Below are positions 8,766 through 17,498 of a stretch of 64,000 bases of DNA, piece by piece. The DNA lies in contig NZ_JAMBOM010000006.1 of the NCBI RefSeq assembly GCF_023715615.1, positions 62,001 to 126,000 of the forward strand. Direction: 5' to 3'. This DNA is from Sporosarcina aquimarina (GTDB lineage: Bacteria; Bacillota; Bacilli; Bacillales_A; Planococcaceae). The position numbers and the translations under genes are program-made. Each line of letters starts with the position of its first letter. The stretch's first letter is position 1. The notes under the pieces are model-generated. The model did not search any database, had not been told where the DNA came from, and saw nothing but the letters and a program-made list of their open reading frames with translations.

Positions 8766-9290
8766 ATGGAGACTAGAAGGAAAGTGGAAGTAGTTCCATA
8801 CTCATCAACATGGCTACCTGCATTTCAAAAAGAAGAGACTACACTTCGAACGATTTTTGGTGAGGAGTTATTAGAAGTCCATCATATCGGTAGTACATCA
8901 GTAGTTGGAATGTCTGCAAAGCCGGTGATTGACCTTCTGCTTGTTGTTCGCTCGATTTCACGTATTGATGAATGGAATGATTCGATGTGTGGAATTGGGT
9001 ATGAAGCTAAAGGTGAAAACGGTATTGAAGGAAGACGTTACTTTCAAAAGGGGGGCAATGCGAGGAGTCATCACGTTCACGTCTTTGAAGAAGGAAGTCC
9101 TGCCATTGCTCGTCATCTTGTGTTTCGAGATTTTTTAAGGGTGCATCCTGCTCGTGCGATGGAATATGGAGCGTTGAAAACACGACTAGCCACGCAATAT
9201 CCGTATGATATCGAGAAGTATATAGATGGGAAATCAGATATAATCCGACGAATTGAATGTGATGCTCTACTATGGTCCCGTAAACGTTAA
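8766..9290 (+). CDS. GrpB/UPF0157 family protein
   Basis: 174 residues from ATG 8766; an in-frame upstream ATG at 8727 is possible but the family begins with the V(E)VVPY strand seen just after 8766. GrpB proteins have a nucleotidyltransferase-like fold: HHIGSTSVVGMSAKPVIDLL (about residues 38-57) contains the GS and the catalytic-type Asp. The later HHVHVFEEGS and LVFRDFLRVHPARAMEYG blocks are typical. Biochemical role is not established for the family. A TATGCT -10-like box lies at about 8648. Confidence 0.85.
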   Translation: METRRKVEVVPYSSTWLPAFQKEETTLRTIFGEELLEVHHIGSTSVVGMSAKPVIDLLLVVRSISRIDEWNDSMCGIGYEAKGENGIEGRRYFQKGGNARSHHVHVFEEGSPAIARHLVFRDFLRVHPARAMEYGALKTRLATQYPYDIEKYIDGKSDIIRRIECDALLWSRKR

Positions 9291-9339
9291 TTTTGAATCA
9301 ATCAGATACTATTCACAATGTCAAGGAGGAGAATTGAAA

Positions 9340-10389
9340 ATGAGAGTGCTAGAACAGACCATACATAAGATCGAAAAATTAGATGAGGAAATTATGGAGA
9401 GGGCGAGGAAACGAGTAGACAGTTTGATCAAGCCTCCCACAAGCTTAGGGAGACTCGAGGAGATTGCCGTGCAATTAGCTGGCATTACTAAAGAACTTAC
9501 CCCTTCACTCGATCAGAAAGCGATTATTACGATGGCTGCTGATCATGGTGTATACGATGAGGGCATTTCCAGTAATCCTCAAGAGATTACATTAGCCCAA
9601 ACGTTACTCTTTCAAAAAGGTTTGACAGGCGTGTGCGCAATAGGAAGAGTTTCAGGAGCGAAAATTATAGCAGTGGATATTGGAATAAAAGGGGAACTCC
9701 CTAAAGATGCAGGTGTGATCAAAAGGAAAATTAAACATGGAACAGATAATATGGTGAAAGGTCCTGCAATGACAAGAGAGGAAGCGATCCAATCGATCGA
9801 GGTTGGCATAGAGATGGCCAATCAGGAAGCGAGAAATGGAACCCGTTTGATTGGAACAGGCGAGATGGGGATCGGCAACACCACCTCAAGTACGGCTATT
9901 TTGTCTGTTTTAAAAAATTGCGATCCGTTAGAAATTACCGGAAAAGGGGCAGGTGTGGGACCAGGAGGAATTGAGCACAAAGTAGCGGTCATTAGGAAAG
10001 CCATTACGAAAAATAAGCCGAATCCGAATGATGGAATCGATGTTCTGGAAAAGGTTGGCGGGTTGGAAATCGGGGGCATGGCAGGAGTGATGCTGGGGGC
10101 AGCGGCGAATCGAATCCCTGTTGTGATAGATGGTTATATCTCCACAGTGGCGGCCTTGATTGCCGTGTTGATTGAACCGAACGCCAAGCAATATTTCATC
10201 GCCTCCCATGCATCCGCAGAACCAGGCGGTCGACTGGCAAGCGAGCTGTTAGGAATTGAACCCATGTTAACGATGGATATGTGTCTGGGGGAAGGTTCTG
10301 GAGCAGCTTTAGCCTTCCCGATTATTGAGGCGGCTGTTAGCATGATGAAACATATGGCAACTTTTGCGGAAGTGGATATGGAAATTTAG
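9340..10389 (+). CDS. cobT: nicotinate-nucleotide--dimethylbenzimidazole phosphoribosyltransferase
   Basis: 349 residues, normal for CobT. The enzyme transfers ribose-phosphate from nicotinate mononucleotide to 5,6-dimethylbenzimidazole, giving alpha-ribazole phosphate for the lower ligand of cobalamin. Diagnostic stretches are KPPTSLGRLEEIAVQLAG near the N-terminus, MAADHGVYDEGIS, GEMGIGNTTSS, the glycine-rich GKGAGVGPGG, and the C-terminal GEGSGAALAFPII carrying the catalytic-type glutamate. ATG 9340 follows TCAAGGAGGAG. It overlaps no other cobalamin gene here, so it looks like a lone salvage gene. It matters because metE in the same window is under a B12 riboswitch. Confidence 0.93.
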   Translation: MRVLEQTIHKIEKLDEEIMERARKRVDSLIKPPTSLGRLEEIAVQLAGITKELTPSLDQKAIITMAADHGVYDEGISSNPQEITLAQTLLFQKGLTGVCAIGRVSGAKIIAVDIGIKGELPKDAGVIKRKIKHGTDNMVKGPAMTREEAIQSIEVGIEMANQEARNGTRLIGTGEMGIGNTTSSTAILSVLKNCDPLEITGKGAGVGPGGIEHKVAVIRKAITKNKPNPNDGIDVLEKVGGLEIGGMAGVMLGAAANRIPVVIDGYISTVAALIAVLIEPNAKQYFIASHASAEPGGRLASELLGIEPMLTMDMCLGEGSGAALAFPIIEAAVSMMKHMATFAEVDMEI

Positions 10390-10549
10390 TTTCTACCATT
10401 CATTCATAACGGTAAGGTTACTATTATTAGATAGCCGAGTTATATCTACTAGTTTGACTAACTTGTCCTCAGTACGTGGGAATATGAGGATGACTATTGG
10501 AGAGTTCAAGATAAGTTGCAGTCCCGTCACACGGAAAGGAGAAGCACTT

Positions 10550-10996
10550 ATGAACTACGACATCCAACATGTAAGTGAAACAAACAGAAGAGAGATGTTA
10601 GCCTTACGTGTCTCAGAAAAACAACGGGGGTTTATCGAAACAATAGAAGAATGCTTAGCGGAAGCCAAACAATGGAAGGAATTTCGGCCAGTCGGTTTGT
10701 ATGTCGATTACGTGCCTGTTGGCTTTGCGATGTATGGTTCTTTAAAAGATAGCCAGGGGGGCAACAATCTTTGGATAGATCGAATGCTGATCGATGAGCA
10801 GTTTCAAAGTAGGGGATACGGCCGAAAGTTTATGGAGCTTCTAATTGAACGGGTGCTTCAGGAATATGGAGAGCAACCGATTTACCTAAGTGTTTATAAA
10901 GAGAATCTAGGTGCCGTCCACTTGTATGAAACACTCGGTTTTGTATTCATCGGTGAATATGATACTGCTGGGGAAGAGATTATGCGGAAGGGATAG
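10550..10996 (+). CDS. GNAT N-acetyltransferase, BltD-like (spermidine/diamine type)
   Basis: 148 residues from ATG 10550, preceded by AAAGGAG. The N-terminus (LALRVSEKQRGFIETIEECL and FRPVGLYVDYVPVGFAMYG) resembles BltD/spermine-spermidine acetyltransferases of Bacillus. The acetyl-CoA loop is QSRGYGRKFM (motif A, Q/RxxGxG/A), and LYETLGF is the C-terminal motif B. Polyamine acetylation is the likely reaction but is inferred from resemblance. It is followed after about 60 bases by a lipoprotein gene. Confidence 0.82.
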   Translation: MNYDIQHVSETNRREMLALRVSEKQRGFIETIEECLAEAKQWKEFRPVGLYVDYVPVGFAMYGSLKDSQGGNNLWIDRMLIDEQFQSRGYGRKFMELLIERVLQEYGEQPIYLSVYKENLGAVHLYETLGFVFIGEYDTAGEEIMRKG

Positions 10997-11059
10997 AAAT
11001 GAGAGCTTAGATAGAAGTTCTTACAGATTCGTTATTTGAACGAAGAAAGAAGGGAAGCT

Positions 11060-11878
11060 ATGAGATCCATCTATCTACTCGTAATCATAGGCTTGTTGTC
11101 AGTATTAGCTGCCTGCCAATCAAAAGAAGCGGAGCAATTTATCAAGCAGGAAAGCACAGTGGAAGAAGCGCAGCAACTAGTCGAGGAAGCGATGCGAGAT
11201 AAGGGGCTGACTGTATCAGCAGGAAAAGTGCAGTATGACAATATTGGAAAGTCTGCAGACACGAGCCGAGTTGTGGTCGATTATGAAACGGAACACGATC
11301 CCGTATACAAAGGGCGAGCTTTTTTAAATGTGGATGAGGAAGCCAAGCCTAGAAGATTTGCCGGTTTGGATCATCTAGGGTTAGAGCGTACCGAAGGGCT
11401 TATTACACTCGGGGATGTGTTAATGGAGAAAATCTCAACCGCAGCCCATCAATCTGCAGTGCCTAAAGTAGAAGAACTAAGGAAGTCAATCTCCGGATTG
11501 AGCTGGGAAGAAAGTGAAAAGATTATCATTAAACAAGTGGAGTATAATCAGGAAATGTTTCCTGAACTATTGCGTTTGTATGCAGAGAATCGACTGGGAA
11601 ATCCATCTGAAGAGGAAGCGAAAGAATGGATGGAACAGTACAAGGGACATTCAGATAATGACCAACCAGAGATGTGGTTACCCTTTAACTACGCTGGTGA
11701 AATGACAAATACTCAATTCGAAACGATTTTGGAGCGTTTTGGTAATCTTGAAGATCTGTGGGGAGGACCTCTATATGTTCGTATTACGGCAGATCGATTC
11801 GATGAGTCTGAGGAGCCCATTTACAATAAGTACTCCAACGGAAAGGGATCGAATGTGTTCATTGGGGGCTTAGAATGA
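11060..11878 (+). CDS. putative lipoprotein of unknown function
   Basis: 272 residues. The N-terminus is a lipoprotein signal peptide: MRSIYLLVIIGLLSVLAAC with lipobox LAAC, so the mature protein should be anchored by a lipidated cysteine on the outer face of the membrane. The mature part is acidic and mixed alpha/beta, with no catalytic motif that I recognise. The ATG at 11060 was preferred to the TTG at 11036 because it starts the signal peptide and follows GAAGGGA. Similar lipoproteins of unknown role are common in Bacillales. It is ended by a strong terminator. Confidence 0.65.
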   Translation: MRSIYLLVIIGLLSVLAACQSKEAEQFIKQESTVEEAQQLVEEAMRDKGLTVSAGKVQYDNIGKSADTSRVVVDYETEHDPVYKGRAFLNVDEEAKPRRFAGLDHLGLERTEGLITLGDVLMEKISTAAHQSAVPKVEELRKSISGLSWEESEKIIIKQVEYNQEMFPELLRLYAENRLGNPSEEEAKEWMEQYKGHSDNDQPEMWLPFNYAGEMTNTQFETILERFGNLEDLWGGPLYVRITADRFDESEEPIYNKYSNGKGSNVFIGGLE

Positions 11879-11968
11879 TGAGTTACATGCCAATTAACCA
11901 CGTGTATGTACAAAAATTCAGGATTAGATCCAGTTAGGCGCCATCTAAATCCCATAGGTAAATCCATT

Positions 11969-12020
11969 TAAAAGCAACCTTCCCGCGATGTAAAGAGGCG
12001 CAGGAAGGTTGCTTTTTTTC
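11969..12020 (+). terminator. strong rho-independent terminator
   Basis: AAAGCAACCTTCC and GGAAGGTTGC form a 10+ base-pair stem followed by TTTTTTT. It serves the lipoprotein gene. The rest of 11879-12205 shows no gene. Confidence 0.85.
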
Positions 12021-12205
12021 TCAAAACGTTGCAGAGAGTGGAGCCAAAGGTCATTTTACGGCCAGAAGCAGTTCTCAAATTACTTCAGTATGCAGAAGTT
12101 ACTGGAACCCTCTACACTCAGCTAATTTCATGATAGAGCTAGCGTTACGTCCTTCAAACCTAGTAAATTAACCAGGAGTTGAGGCTGTCCGTTGATACTT
12201 AGGAG

Positions 12206-12976
12206 TTAGGCTCCCAACACTAAAGTGGCTAACATATAGACGGACGATACGATGGTGATAATTGCGATCAATATTTTTAACTGTGGTATTGGAACTTTGT
12301 TCGCAATCCGTGTGCCCGTCATGATTCCGATAACAGTGCCAAGCAAGCTGGCGACAATCAGTATGGCAGTTGAGTCCAAGTTGGCGCGGGAGAAGTATCC
12401 CGCCATGGAAGGGATAGCGATAATGACAGAGTTCAGGAGACCCACGCCTACCGCCACTCTAATATTGACTCCAAGACTTGCTAACAACGGGACTAATAAT
12501 ATCGGTCCGCCAGCTCCAGTTAGAGCACAAATGACTGCTGTCAAAAAGCCAAGCAGCATAACGAAAAGGCGATGATCCAACAGGGATGAACGTTCTTGTT
12601 CACCCTCACCTTTGTTTTTCTTAAACAGAATAGATAATCCCGCCAGTAAAACGAACAGATAAAGGAAGAGTTTTACTAGGAAATCGGAAGTTAAGACATT
12701 GATTTGAACCCCTAAAAAAGCTCCAGGGAGGCTACCGATACTTAAAAATAGCGCAAGTTTCAAATCCATTTGTTTCATCTTCCAATAAGAGTAGGCTCCG
12801 AGTATACCCGAAACGGCAAAGGCCAAAAAACTTAGCGCAAGGGAGTCATGTACAGGCATGTGTAAAAAACCAACGTAAATGAGTGGCAATAGGAAACCGG
12901 CAATCCCGGATATTCCTAAAAAGATGCCAATTACCAAGTTGGCAAGTAAGACGATACAAAAAAGTAAAATAGACAT
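12206..12976 (-). CDS. TauE/SafE family membrane permease
   Basis: 256 residues, almost entirely hydrophobic, about eight transmembrane segments. The TauE/SafE pattern is seen in both halves: GISGIAGFLLPLIYVGFLHM near the N-terminus, GSLPGAFLGVQI, and the second repeat with ALTGAGGPILLVPLLASLGV and ASLLGTVIGIMTGTRIANK. Members move sulfite, sulfoacetate or other small organic anions. It is the last gene of the four-gene minus-strand operon, 38 bases after the amidohydrolase, and is therefore expected to be under the guanine-type riboswitch at 15882-15944. Its substrate may be linked to purine degradation rather than sulfur (inference). Confidence 0.88.
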   Translation of the reverse strand: MSILLFCIVLLANLVIGIFLGISGIAGFLLPLIYVGFLHMPVHDSLALSFLAFAVSGILGAYSYWKMKQMDLKLALFLSIGSLPGAFLGVQINVLTSDFLVKLFLYLFVLLAGLSILFKKNKGEGEQERSSLLDHRLFVMLLGFLTAVICALTGAGGPILLVPLLASLGVNIRVAVGVGLLNSVIIAIPSMAGYFSRANLDSTAILIVASLLGTVIGIMTGTRIANKVPIPQLKILIAIITIVSSVYMLATLVLGA

Positions 12977-13014
12977 TTGTTAAACCTCGATTATTCTTAC
13001 CCATAGGAGTAAGG

Positions 13015-14364
13015 TTATATATTTGCTCGGATAGAAAGTTCCTTCATTGAAAGTTTGCTTTCATACAGTATTTTCTCTTCATCCATTGTAAGGACTTGTC
13101 TGTCTTTCATCAATAGTTTTCCGTCCACGATTGCATCAGTTACATCCCTGCTCGTTACAACTTCAATGAGCGTATTTAATAAGTTGTGGGTTGGCTGGAT
13201 ATGGGGTTGATCGACATCTATGAGGATGAGATCGCCTTTTTTGCCGATTTCTAGCGTCCCTAATTGGTCTTCACGAAGCATCGCCTTTGCTCCTCCTAAA
13301 GTTGCCATTTCCAAGAGAGACGTTGAAGGCATGACGACCGGGTCGAAAATAGGAGCCCCGAAAGACGCTCGCATCAGTGATTTGAACACGCGCATCTGGT
13401 CGAACAAGTTCAAGCCGGAATGCCCAGCACCATCCGTTCCTAGACTGACGGTTATTCCTTTTTGTAATAATTGCGGGGTATTCGGGATCCCTTTTCCAGA
13501 ATTACTGACAGGACTGTGTGCGACTTTACATTGACGGTTTCTGATGATTTCCATTTCGTTTGCAGAAAGAAGAATGCTGTGAGCGCCTAAGAAATTATTA
13601 TCCAACACACCTAAAGAATCCAAATACTCGTAAGGTCTCATTTTAAAGTTTTCAAGACAATAACCGATTTCATTTGTATATTCATTCATATGGGATTGCA
13701 CGCCAGTAGAGCATTCCTTTGCCGTGGTAAATACTTGTTGGATGAGTTCAGGCGAGCAAGAAATGATAGAGCGCAAGGAAAACCATACATCTAATCTCCC
13801 ATCACCAGATCCGTTGAACTCGTTGAATAATTGGCGATTGAGATTAATGTTTTCTGCGATAGATAACTTCATATCTGTGGGAATCTCTTTGCCACTATCC
13901 ATCGTTGAAGACGTAATGACGCCGCGCAAACCGGATTCCAAGACCGATTCAGCCACCTTATGCATATGCCGTCCACCTGCATCGATGAAAGAGGTGGTTC
14001 CGGATTTGATCATCTCCAGGCAACTTAGCTGGGAGCTGATATGTACGTCCTTTTCCTGAAGACGACTTTCAAAAGGAACCATGATTCGTGTCCATATCAT
14101 TGGCAATTCATCTGCTATCCGTCCTCTTAAAAGTTGCTGGCAAGTGTGGGTGTGGGCATCGATGAGACCGGGCATCGCGAATTTACCTTTCGCATCCACG
14201 GTTTCAGTCGCTGTGAAGGATTTCGAAAGTGTTGACGTGTCTCCGATATCGACAATAGTTTGATCTTTTATCACAATTGCTTGGTTATGTATGACTTGAA
14301 AGTCAGGGGTTAGTAGGGAACAGTTTTTAACAATCAGATCCGCATACTCTTCTCTTTTCTTCAT
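13015..14364 (-). CDS. COG0402-type amidohydrolase (deaminase/chlorohydrolase family)
   Basis: 449 residues from ATG 14364, chosen because GGAGGA lies six bases upstream; an upstream in-frame start at 14403 would overlap this site. Metal ligands of the superfamily are in place: DAHTHTCQQLLRG (HxH), QSHMNE, GAHSI and LGTDGAG (metal-site Asp). This subgroup contains guanine deaminase, 8-oxoguanine deaminase, SAH/MTA deaminase and triazine hydrolases. It sits in an operon led by a guanine-type riboswitch, so a purine-like or pterin-like substrate is the best guess, but sequence alone does not prove it. Cytoplasmic. Preceded by 31 bases after the small membrane protein and followed by the TauE-type permease. 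Confidence 0.85.
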   Translation of the reverse strand: MKKREEYADLIVKNCSLLTPDFQVIHNQAIVIKDQTIVDIGDTSTLSKSFTATETVDAKGKFAMPGLIDAHTHTCQQLLRGRIADELPMIWTRIMVPFESRLQEKDVHISSQLSCLEMIKSGTTSFIDAGGRHMHKVAESVLESGLRGVITSSTMDSGKEIPTDMKLSIAENINLNRQLFNEFNGSGDGRLDVWFSLRSIISCSPELIQQVFTTAKECSTGVQSHMNEYTNEIGYCLENFKMRPYEYLDSLGVLDNNFLGAHSILLSANEMEIIRNRQCKVAHSPVSNSGKGIPNTPQLLQKGITVSLGTDGAGHSGLNLFDQMRVFKSLMRASFGAPIFDPVVMPSTSLLEMATLGGAKAMLREDQLGTLEIGKKGDLILIDVDQPHIQPTHNLLNTLIEVVTSRDVTDAIVDGKLLMKDRQVLTMDEEKILYESKLSMKELSIRANI

Positions 14365-14395
14365 AGTAGTCCTCCATGATCTTTTTATTGGTGCA

Positions 14396-14848
14396 TCATT
14401 CAAAAGTATTTGTCACATTCAAAAAAACTTCGGCAAACGTAGCCTGTATAAGGAAAGTACCTGTAAAGACCAAAATAGCGACGATTACCATTTTCCAACT
14501 TTGGCTAATGAATGACTTGAAGTCGAGTCCGATTCCAGCAAGAGTCCCAACAATTGTAATCGGAGCCATGAAGGAAATTTTAGCTGTAGCATCAATGATT
14601 GGCTGGGCGATAGGTGAAATAGGGCTTGCCACAATCATTCCTGTCATCACGACATAGACGATAGGTGGGATTTTTAAAGGGATCAACCTACCTAATGAGA
14701 TACCGACAAACGCAATGGCAGATAATGAGAGCACACCTGGAATAGATTCTGTAATGGACACTTTGTTGCCGATCAGGTTCGCCATGAGCGTTGTAACGAC
14801 TGAGGTAAGGATTAGGGAGAGAGTCCAGTTACGCATATTCATAGCCAT
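14396..14848 (-). CDS. small membrane protein paired with DUF3100 protein
   Basis: 150 residues, about five transmembrane segments (for example LILTSVVTTLMANLIG, SLSAIAFVGISLGRLI, IVYVVMTGMIVAS, and a C-terminal IVAILVFTGTFLIQATF). The GGGAGGAGC ribosome binding site lies directly before the first ATG, and only one base separates it from the stop of the DUF3100 gene, so translation is probably coupled. The GISLG and GIGLDFKSF patches resemble half of a repeat-type secondary transporter. I infer that it forms a two-subunit membrane protein with the DUF3100 partner. Confidence 0.72.
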   Translation of the reverse strand: MAMNMRNWTLSLILTSVVTTLMANLIGNKVSITESIPGVLSLSAIAFVGISLGRLIPLKIPPIVYVVMTGMIVASPISPIAQPIIDATAKISFMAPITIVGTLAGIGLDFKSFISQSWKMVIVAILVFTGTFLIQATFAEVFLNVTNTFE

Positions 14849-14849
14849 G

Positions 14850-15710
14850 TTAAGCTCCTCCCTTTACTTTATGTCTTTTAAGGAAACTAGGAAATCCACC
14901 GGAAAGCTTTGGCTCCAGAAAGTAATACAATTTCTTTGTAAGTGGAAGAGAAATGAACAAAGTGAAATAAATTCCTACAATGGCAGACAACATATCACTT
15001 GCTCCTGCCAGCATGACAATCTGATCAGCGTACTCAGGATAAATAGTTGCAAGTGTACCGGAAGCGGCCGCCATCATCACACCGCTGCCGATCCCGCAAG
15101 CCATCGCGAGTGCCAACGGGTGGAAAAAGTTAAACGATGCGACAAAGCTTGCTAAAAATCCGATATATACAGTCCCTATTAAAAAACCGATGATGTAGAT
15201 GGAAAGGGCGCCTCTTGCTTCAGGGGAATCGGAGCCGTAAAGGTGACAAATCAAACCATAATCCTTATCCCGGCACGTTGAACTCGTTGCGCCAATCGCT
15301 TCTCTCTTAATACCAAGTAGCAATGCAACTGGCAAGGCGAACAAAATGGTTCCGATATGTCCAATTTCCTGAAATGCTAGTGCCGGTCCTACATTGACTA
15401 ATTCAGGAAGGTTAGCACCGGCTAGTACACCGACTTTCGCCATAAAGGGGGTAATCACGACGAGCACTAGTGAGGAGGCCTTTTTTGCTTCCTTTTTTGT
15501 GAAGAAACGTAAAATATCTTTTCCAAGTAAAACGCCGATTACGATTGCAAAGAGCATAGGGTAGATAACAATTAGAGCAGACCCTAAATGGAACGTTTTC
15601 ATGCCGATGTATTCGGCGATGATGACAATGATAATAGCTGCTAAATATAAACGATAATTATCTTTCAAATTTCCCCATAACGATTGTTGCGGATGTGCTG
15701 TGCTTTCCAA
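14850..15710 (-). CDS. DUF3100 domain-containing membrane protein
   Basis: 286 residues starting at a TTG (15710) that follows GAGAGGAAGAG; the longer frame to 15836 would run through the terminator hairpin. About eight to nine transmembrane segments. Recognisable DUF3100 stretches: YRLYLAAIIIVIIAEYIGM, YPMLFAIVIGVLLGKDILRF, and the loop GIKREAIGATSSTCRDKDYG. Function is not established for the family. It is the first gene after a guanine-type riboswitch and is one base from a second membrane protein, which suggests a purine-related transporter. The operon continues with an amidohydrolase and a TauE/SafE permease. Confidence 0.8.
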   Translation of the reverse strand: MESTAHPQQSLWGNLKDNYRLYLAAIIIVIIAEYIGMKTFHLGSALIVIYPMLFAIVIGVLLGKDILRFFTKKEAKKASSLVLVVITPFMAKVGVLAGANLPELVNVGPALAFQEIGHIGTILFALPVALLLGIKREAIGATSSTCRDKDYGLICHLYGSDSPEARGALSIYIIGFLIGTVYIGFLASFVASFNFFHPLALAMACGIGSGVMMAAASGTLATIYPEYADQIVMLAGASDMLSAIVGIYFTLFISLPLTKKLYYFLEPKLSGGFPSFLKRHKVKGGA

Positions 15711-15760
15711 TTTACTCTTCCTCTCTAGTGAATTTTTTCGAATTCTGCATATGAAAATGG

Positions 15761-15790
15761 AAAAAACTCTAGTTTTTTCAACTAGAGTTT
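15761..15790 (-). terminator. riboswitch expression-platform terminator
   Basis: Perfect 11-base-pair stem (AAACTCTAGTT / AACTAGAGTTT) with a five-base loop, followed on the minus strand by TTTTTT. It lies in the leader, 50 bases before the DUF3100 start. GTCAAACT (15793-15786) overlaps its 5' arm and is complementary to AGTTTGAC (15893-15886) in the aptamer, giving an antiterminator. Confidence 0.85.
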
Positions 15791-15881
15791 GACAGGTGAA
15801 CAGACTGAGAAAACGAAAAGAAGGTAAACCATGCACCTCATTTACAAAGTGCGGCTACCTGATCGTTTTTTCGTCATTCTT

Positions 15882-15944
15882 CGTAGTCAAACTATTTACG
15901 GTAGTTTGGTAGAGACTTTTGGACCCTATTTCCAAGTTTATACG
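15882..15944 (-). ncRNA. purine (guanine-type) riboswitch aptamer
   Basis: Read on the minus strand, the element has P1 CGTA/TACG, J1/2 TATAA, P2 TTGGA/TCCAA with loop AATAGGG, J2/3 GTCTCTACC, P3 AAACTA/TAGTTT with loop CCGTAAA, and J3/1 GACTACG. These are the conserved parts of the purine riboswitch. The ligand-pairing base (position 74 in the xpt numbering) is C (15886), predicting guanine/hypoxanthine rather than adenine. Pairing of the aptamer 3' part with sequence overlapping the terminator indicates an OFF switch for the DUF3100 operon. Confidence 0.9.
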
Positions 15945-16125
15945 ATGAAATTGAAATGCGAACTTAGTTGGTTGTTAACAACTAATTGTTCGGATATTAA
16001 CTAAACTAAACCATTTTATTTTGAAAGTCAAAGGTTTATTGCAGAATAAAACGAAATATGAGGGGGATCTCATAAAAAGTTGCGATTTAAGGAGGAAATG
16101 ACAGCTTATAGTTCCGAAGAATACA

Positions 16126-16169
16126 AAAAACGAGGTTCCAATCATTTCGTTGATCGGAAGCTCGTTTTG
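16126..16169 (-). terminator. terminator downstream of the broken reductase gene
   Basis: ACGAGGTTCC and GGAAGCTCGT pair with one mismatch around a 15-base loop; on the minus strand a TTTTTT run follows. It lies about 175 bases beyond the stop of the pseudogene. Confidence 0.7.
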
Positions 16170-16343
16170 GCACTACTTCATAAACAATCGCATATCGTGT
16201 ACAAGCTGTTCCGTATATAAGCAGACCAAAAAGGGCGGCTCCAACAAGTCCTGTTTCTTGACCTGTTGAGTCCGCCATTTACTTTAACTCTTCTTGAATG
16301 GTCGAATTTGTGCACAGGTAATGTCTGGTCTAAAAAATAATGA

Positions 16344-16897
16344 CTACTTAGGACGATATATTAGTTGCACAACGCCCGAGGAAAAAACGTTTGTTTCCAT
16401 TAGTTGCAAAGGTAATCGTTGCGTAAGATCTTCGAACAATGGTTTTCCTTCTCCCAGCGCAAGTGGGTGTATAGATAATCTGAATTCGTCAACGAGCCCC
16501 TGGTCTATGAATGTTGAAATTAGACCAGCTCCGCCATACAGCCAGATGTCTTTACCCGGCTGTGTTTTTAATGGCTGATTACTTCAGAGATGTTCTCTTT
16601 TATAAAGATAGCTCCCTGATCGATGCCGTTTCTTGTTGTGAAAAACACATACTTTTTCTTTTCATGTATCAAGTCCCATAGTTCGCTTTCTTCCTGATTT
16701 TCCGGTTGATAGTGTCCCCACAAATCATAGCTTTTCCTGCCGTAAAGAATCGTGTCGATCTAATTCAAAAAATGATTGAACTCCATTTCAACATTCATGA
16801 TGCACCAATCAGTTTCACCATATGTTCCTTCAATAAATCCATCTAGTGTGACGGCTAAGTCTAAAATGACTTTTCGTTGTCTATTTAAATTTTGCAT
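16344..16897 (-). pseudogene. RibD/DHFR-like reductase, disrupted
   Basis: A start with AAAGGAG upstream (ATG at 16897) opens a protein beginning MQNLNRQRKVILDLAVTLDG, typical of the dihydrofolate reductase/RibD-C family (compare the intact gene at 30056). The frame is broken twice: a TAG at 16762-16760 where a sense codon is expected before IDTILYGRKSYD, and a one-base deletion near 16570 between EVISH and KTQPGKDIWLYGGAGL. After correction the protein would continue with DEFRLSIHPLALGEGKPLF and end at 16344. Two separate lesions suggest an old inactivation. Confidence 0.85.
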
Positions 16898-16992
16898 GGC
16901 GTATTCTCCTTTGAAGATGATCGTTAGTATTGATTTGCTATGAAAATTGGGCTCACTTAATGCGCATTTACATAGAGTAGGACTAGTTACGA

Positions 16993-17409
16993 TTAATCAT
17001 AAATGACATCTTTCCCTTGTTCGCGCAACGTGTTTAAGGCTGTCAGCATCCTGTTGATCTCGTCATCAGAATGGCGTTCCCATTTGCCCAGCGCTGCTAC
17101 TATTTTCAACGGAGATTTAGAGCGGTATGAACGTGTTGGGTTGCCGGGGAATCGTTTGTCTGTCACGTTTGGGTCGTTTTCGAATTCACCTGTAGGTTCG
17201 ATAACGTAAATTCGTTCCTGGAGTCCGGATGTGGCTAATTCAGCACCCCATTTGGCGGCATCCAAGGTTGCGGTGAAGTAGATATGGTTGGATTTTTTGT
17301 CCTGGTAGTTCGAGGGGTGCTGAGGCTTCAAGAAGTCCCCGATTTGCAGTTCCGCTTTTGTGCCATGAAAGAAAGGGCCCTCCTCATGTAACGTTGTTTG
17401 GTTGTCCAT
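16993..17409 (-). CDS. arr: rifampin ADP-ribosyltransferase
   Basis: 138 residues, the usual size of Arr. The enzyme transfers ADP-ribose from NAD to the 23-hydroxyl of rifamycins and so inactivates them. Characteristic blocks are GPFFHGTKAEL near the N-terminus, NHIYFTATLDAAKWGAELA in the middle, RIYVIEPTG, and DKRFPGNPTRSYRS. An ATG follows AAAGGAGTG. It is monocistronic and chromosomal-looking; no integron attC or insertion sequence is visible beside it. Many soil Bacillales carry such intrinsic genes. Confidence 0.93.
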   Translation of the reverse strand: MDNQTTLHEEGPFFHGTKAELQIGDFLKPQHPSNYQDKKSNHIYFTATLDAAKWGAELATSGLQERIYVIEPTGEFENDPNVTDKRFPGNPTRSYRSKSPLKIVAALGKWERHSDDEINRMLTALNTLREQGKDVIYD

Positions 17410-17498
17410 CCAACTACACTCCTTTTATTGCAGATTTGTATGTATCAGTATAGGGCAGGAGGTATTAAAATAACAGTCTATAAGTGGTTTTTCGGTTG

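Noticed and set aside
16087-16278. 63-codon minus-strand ORF next to the broken reductase
   Set aside because: It runs through a terminator hairpin and has no clear binding site.
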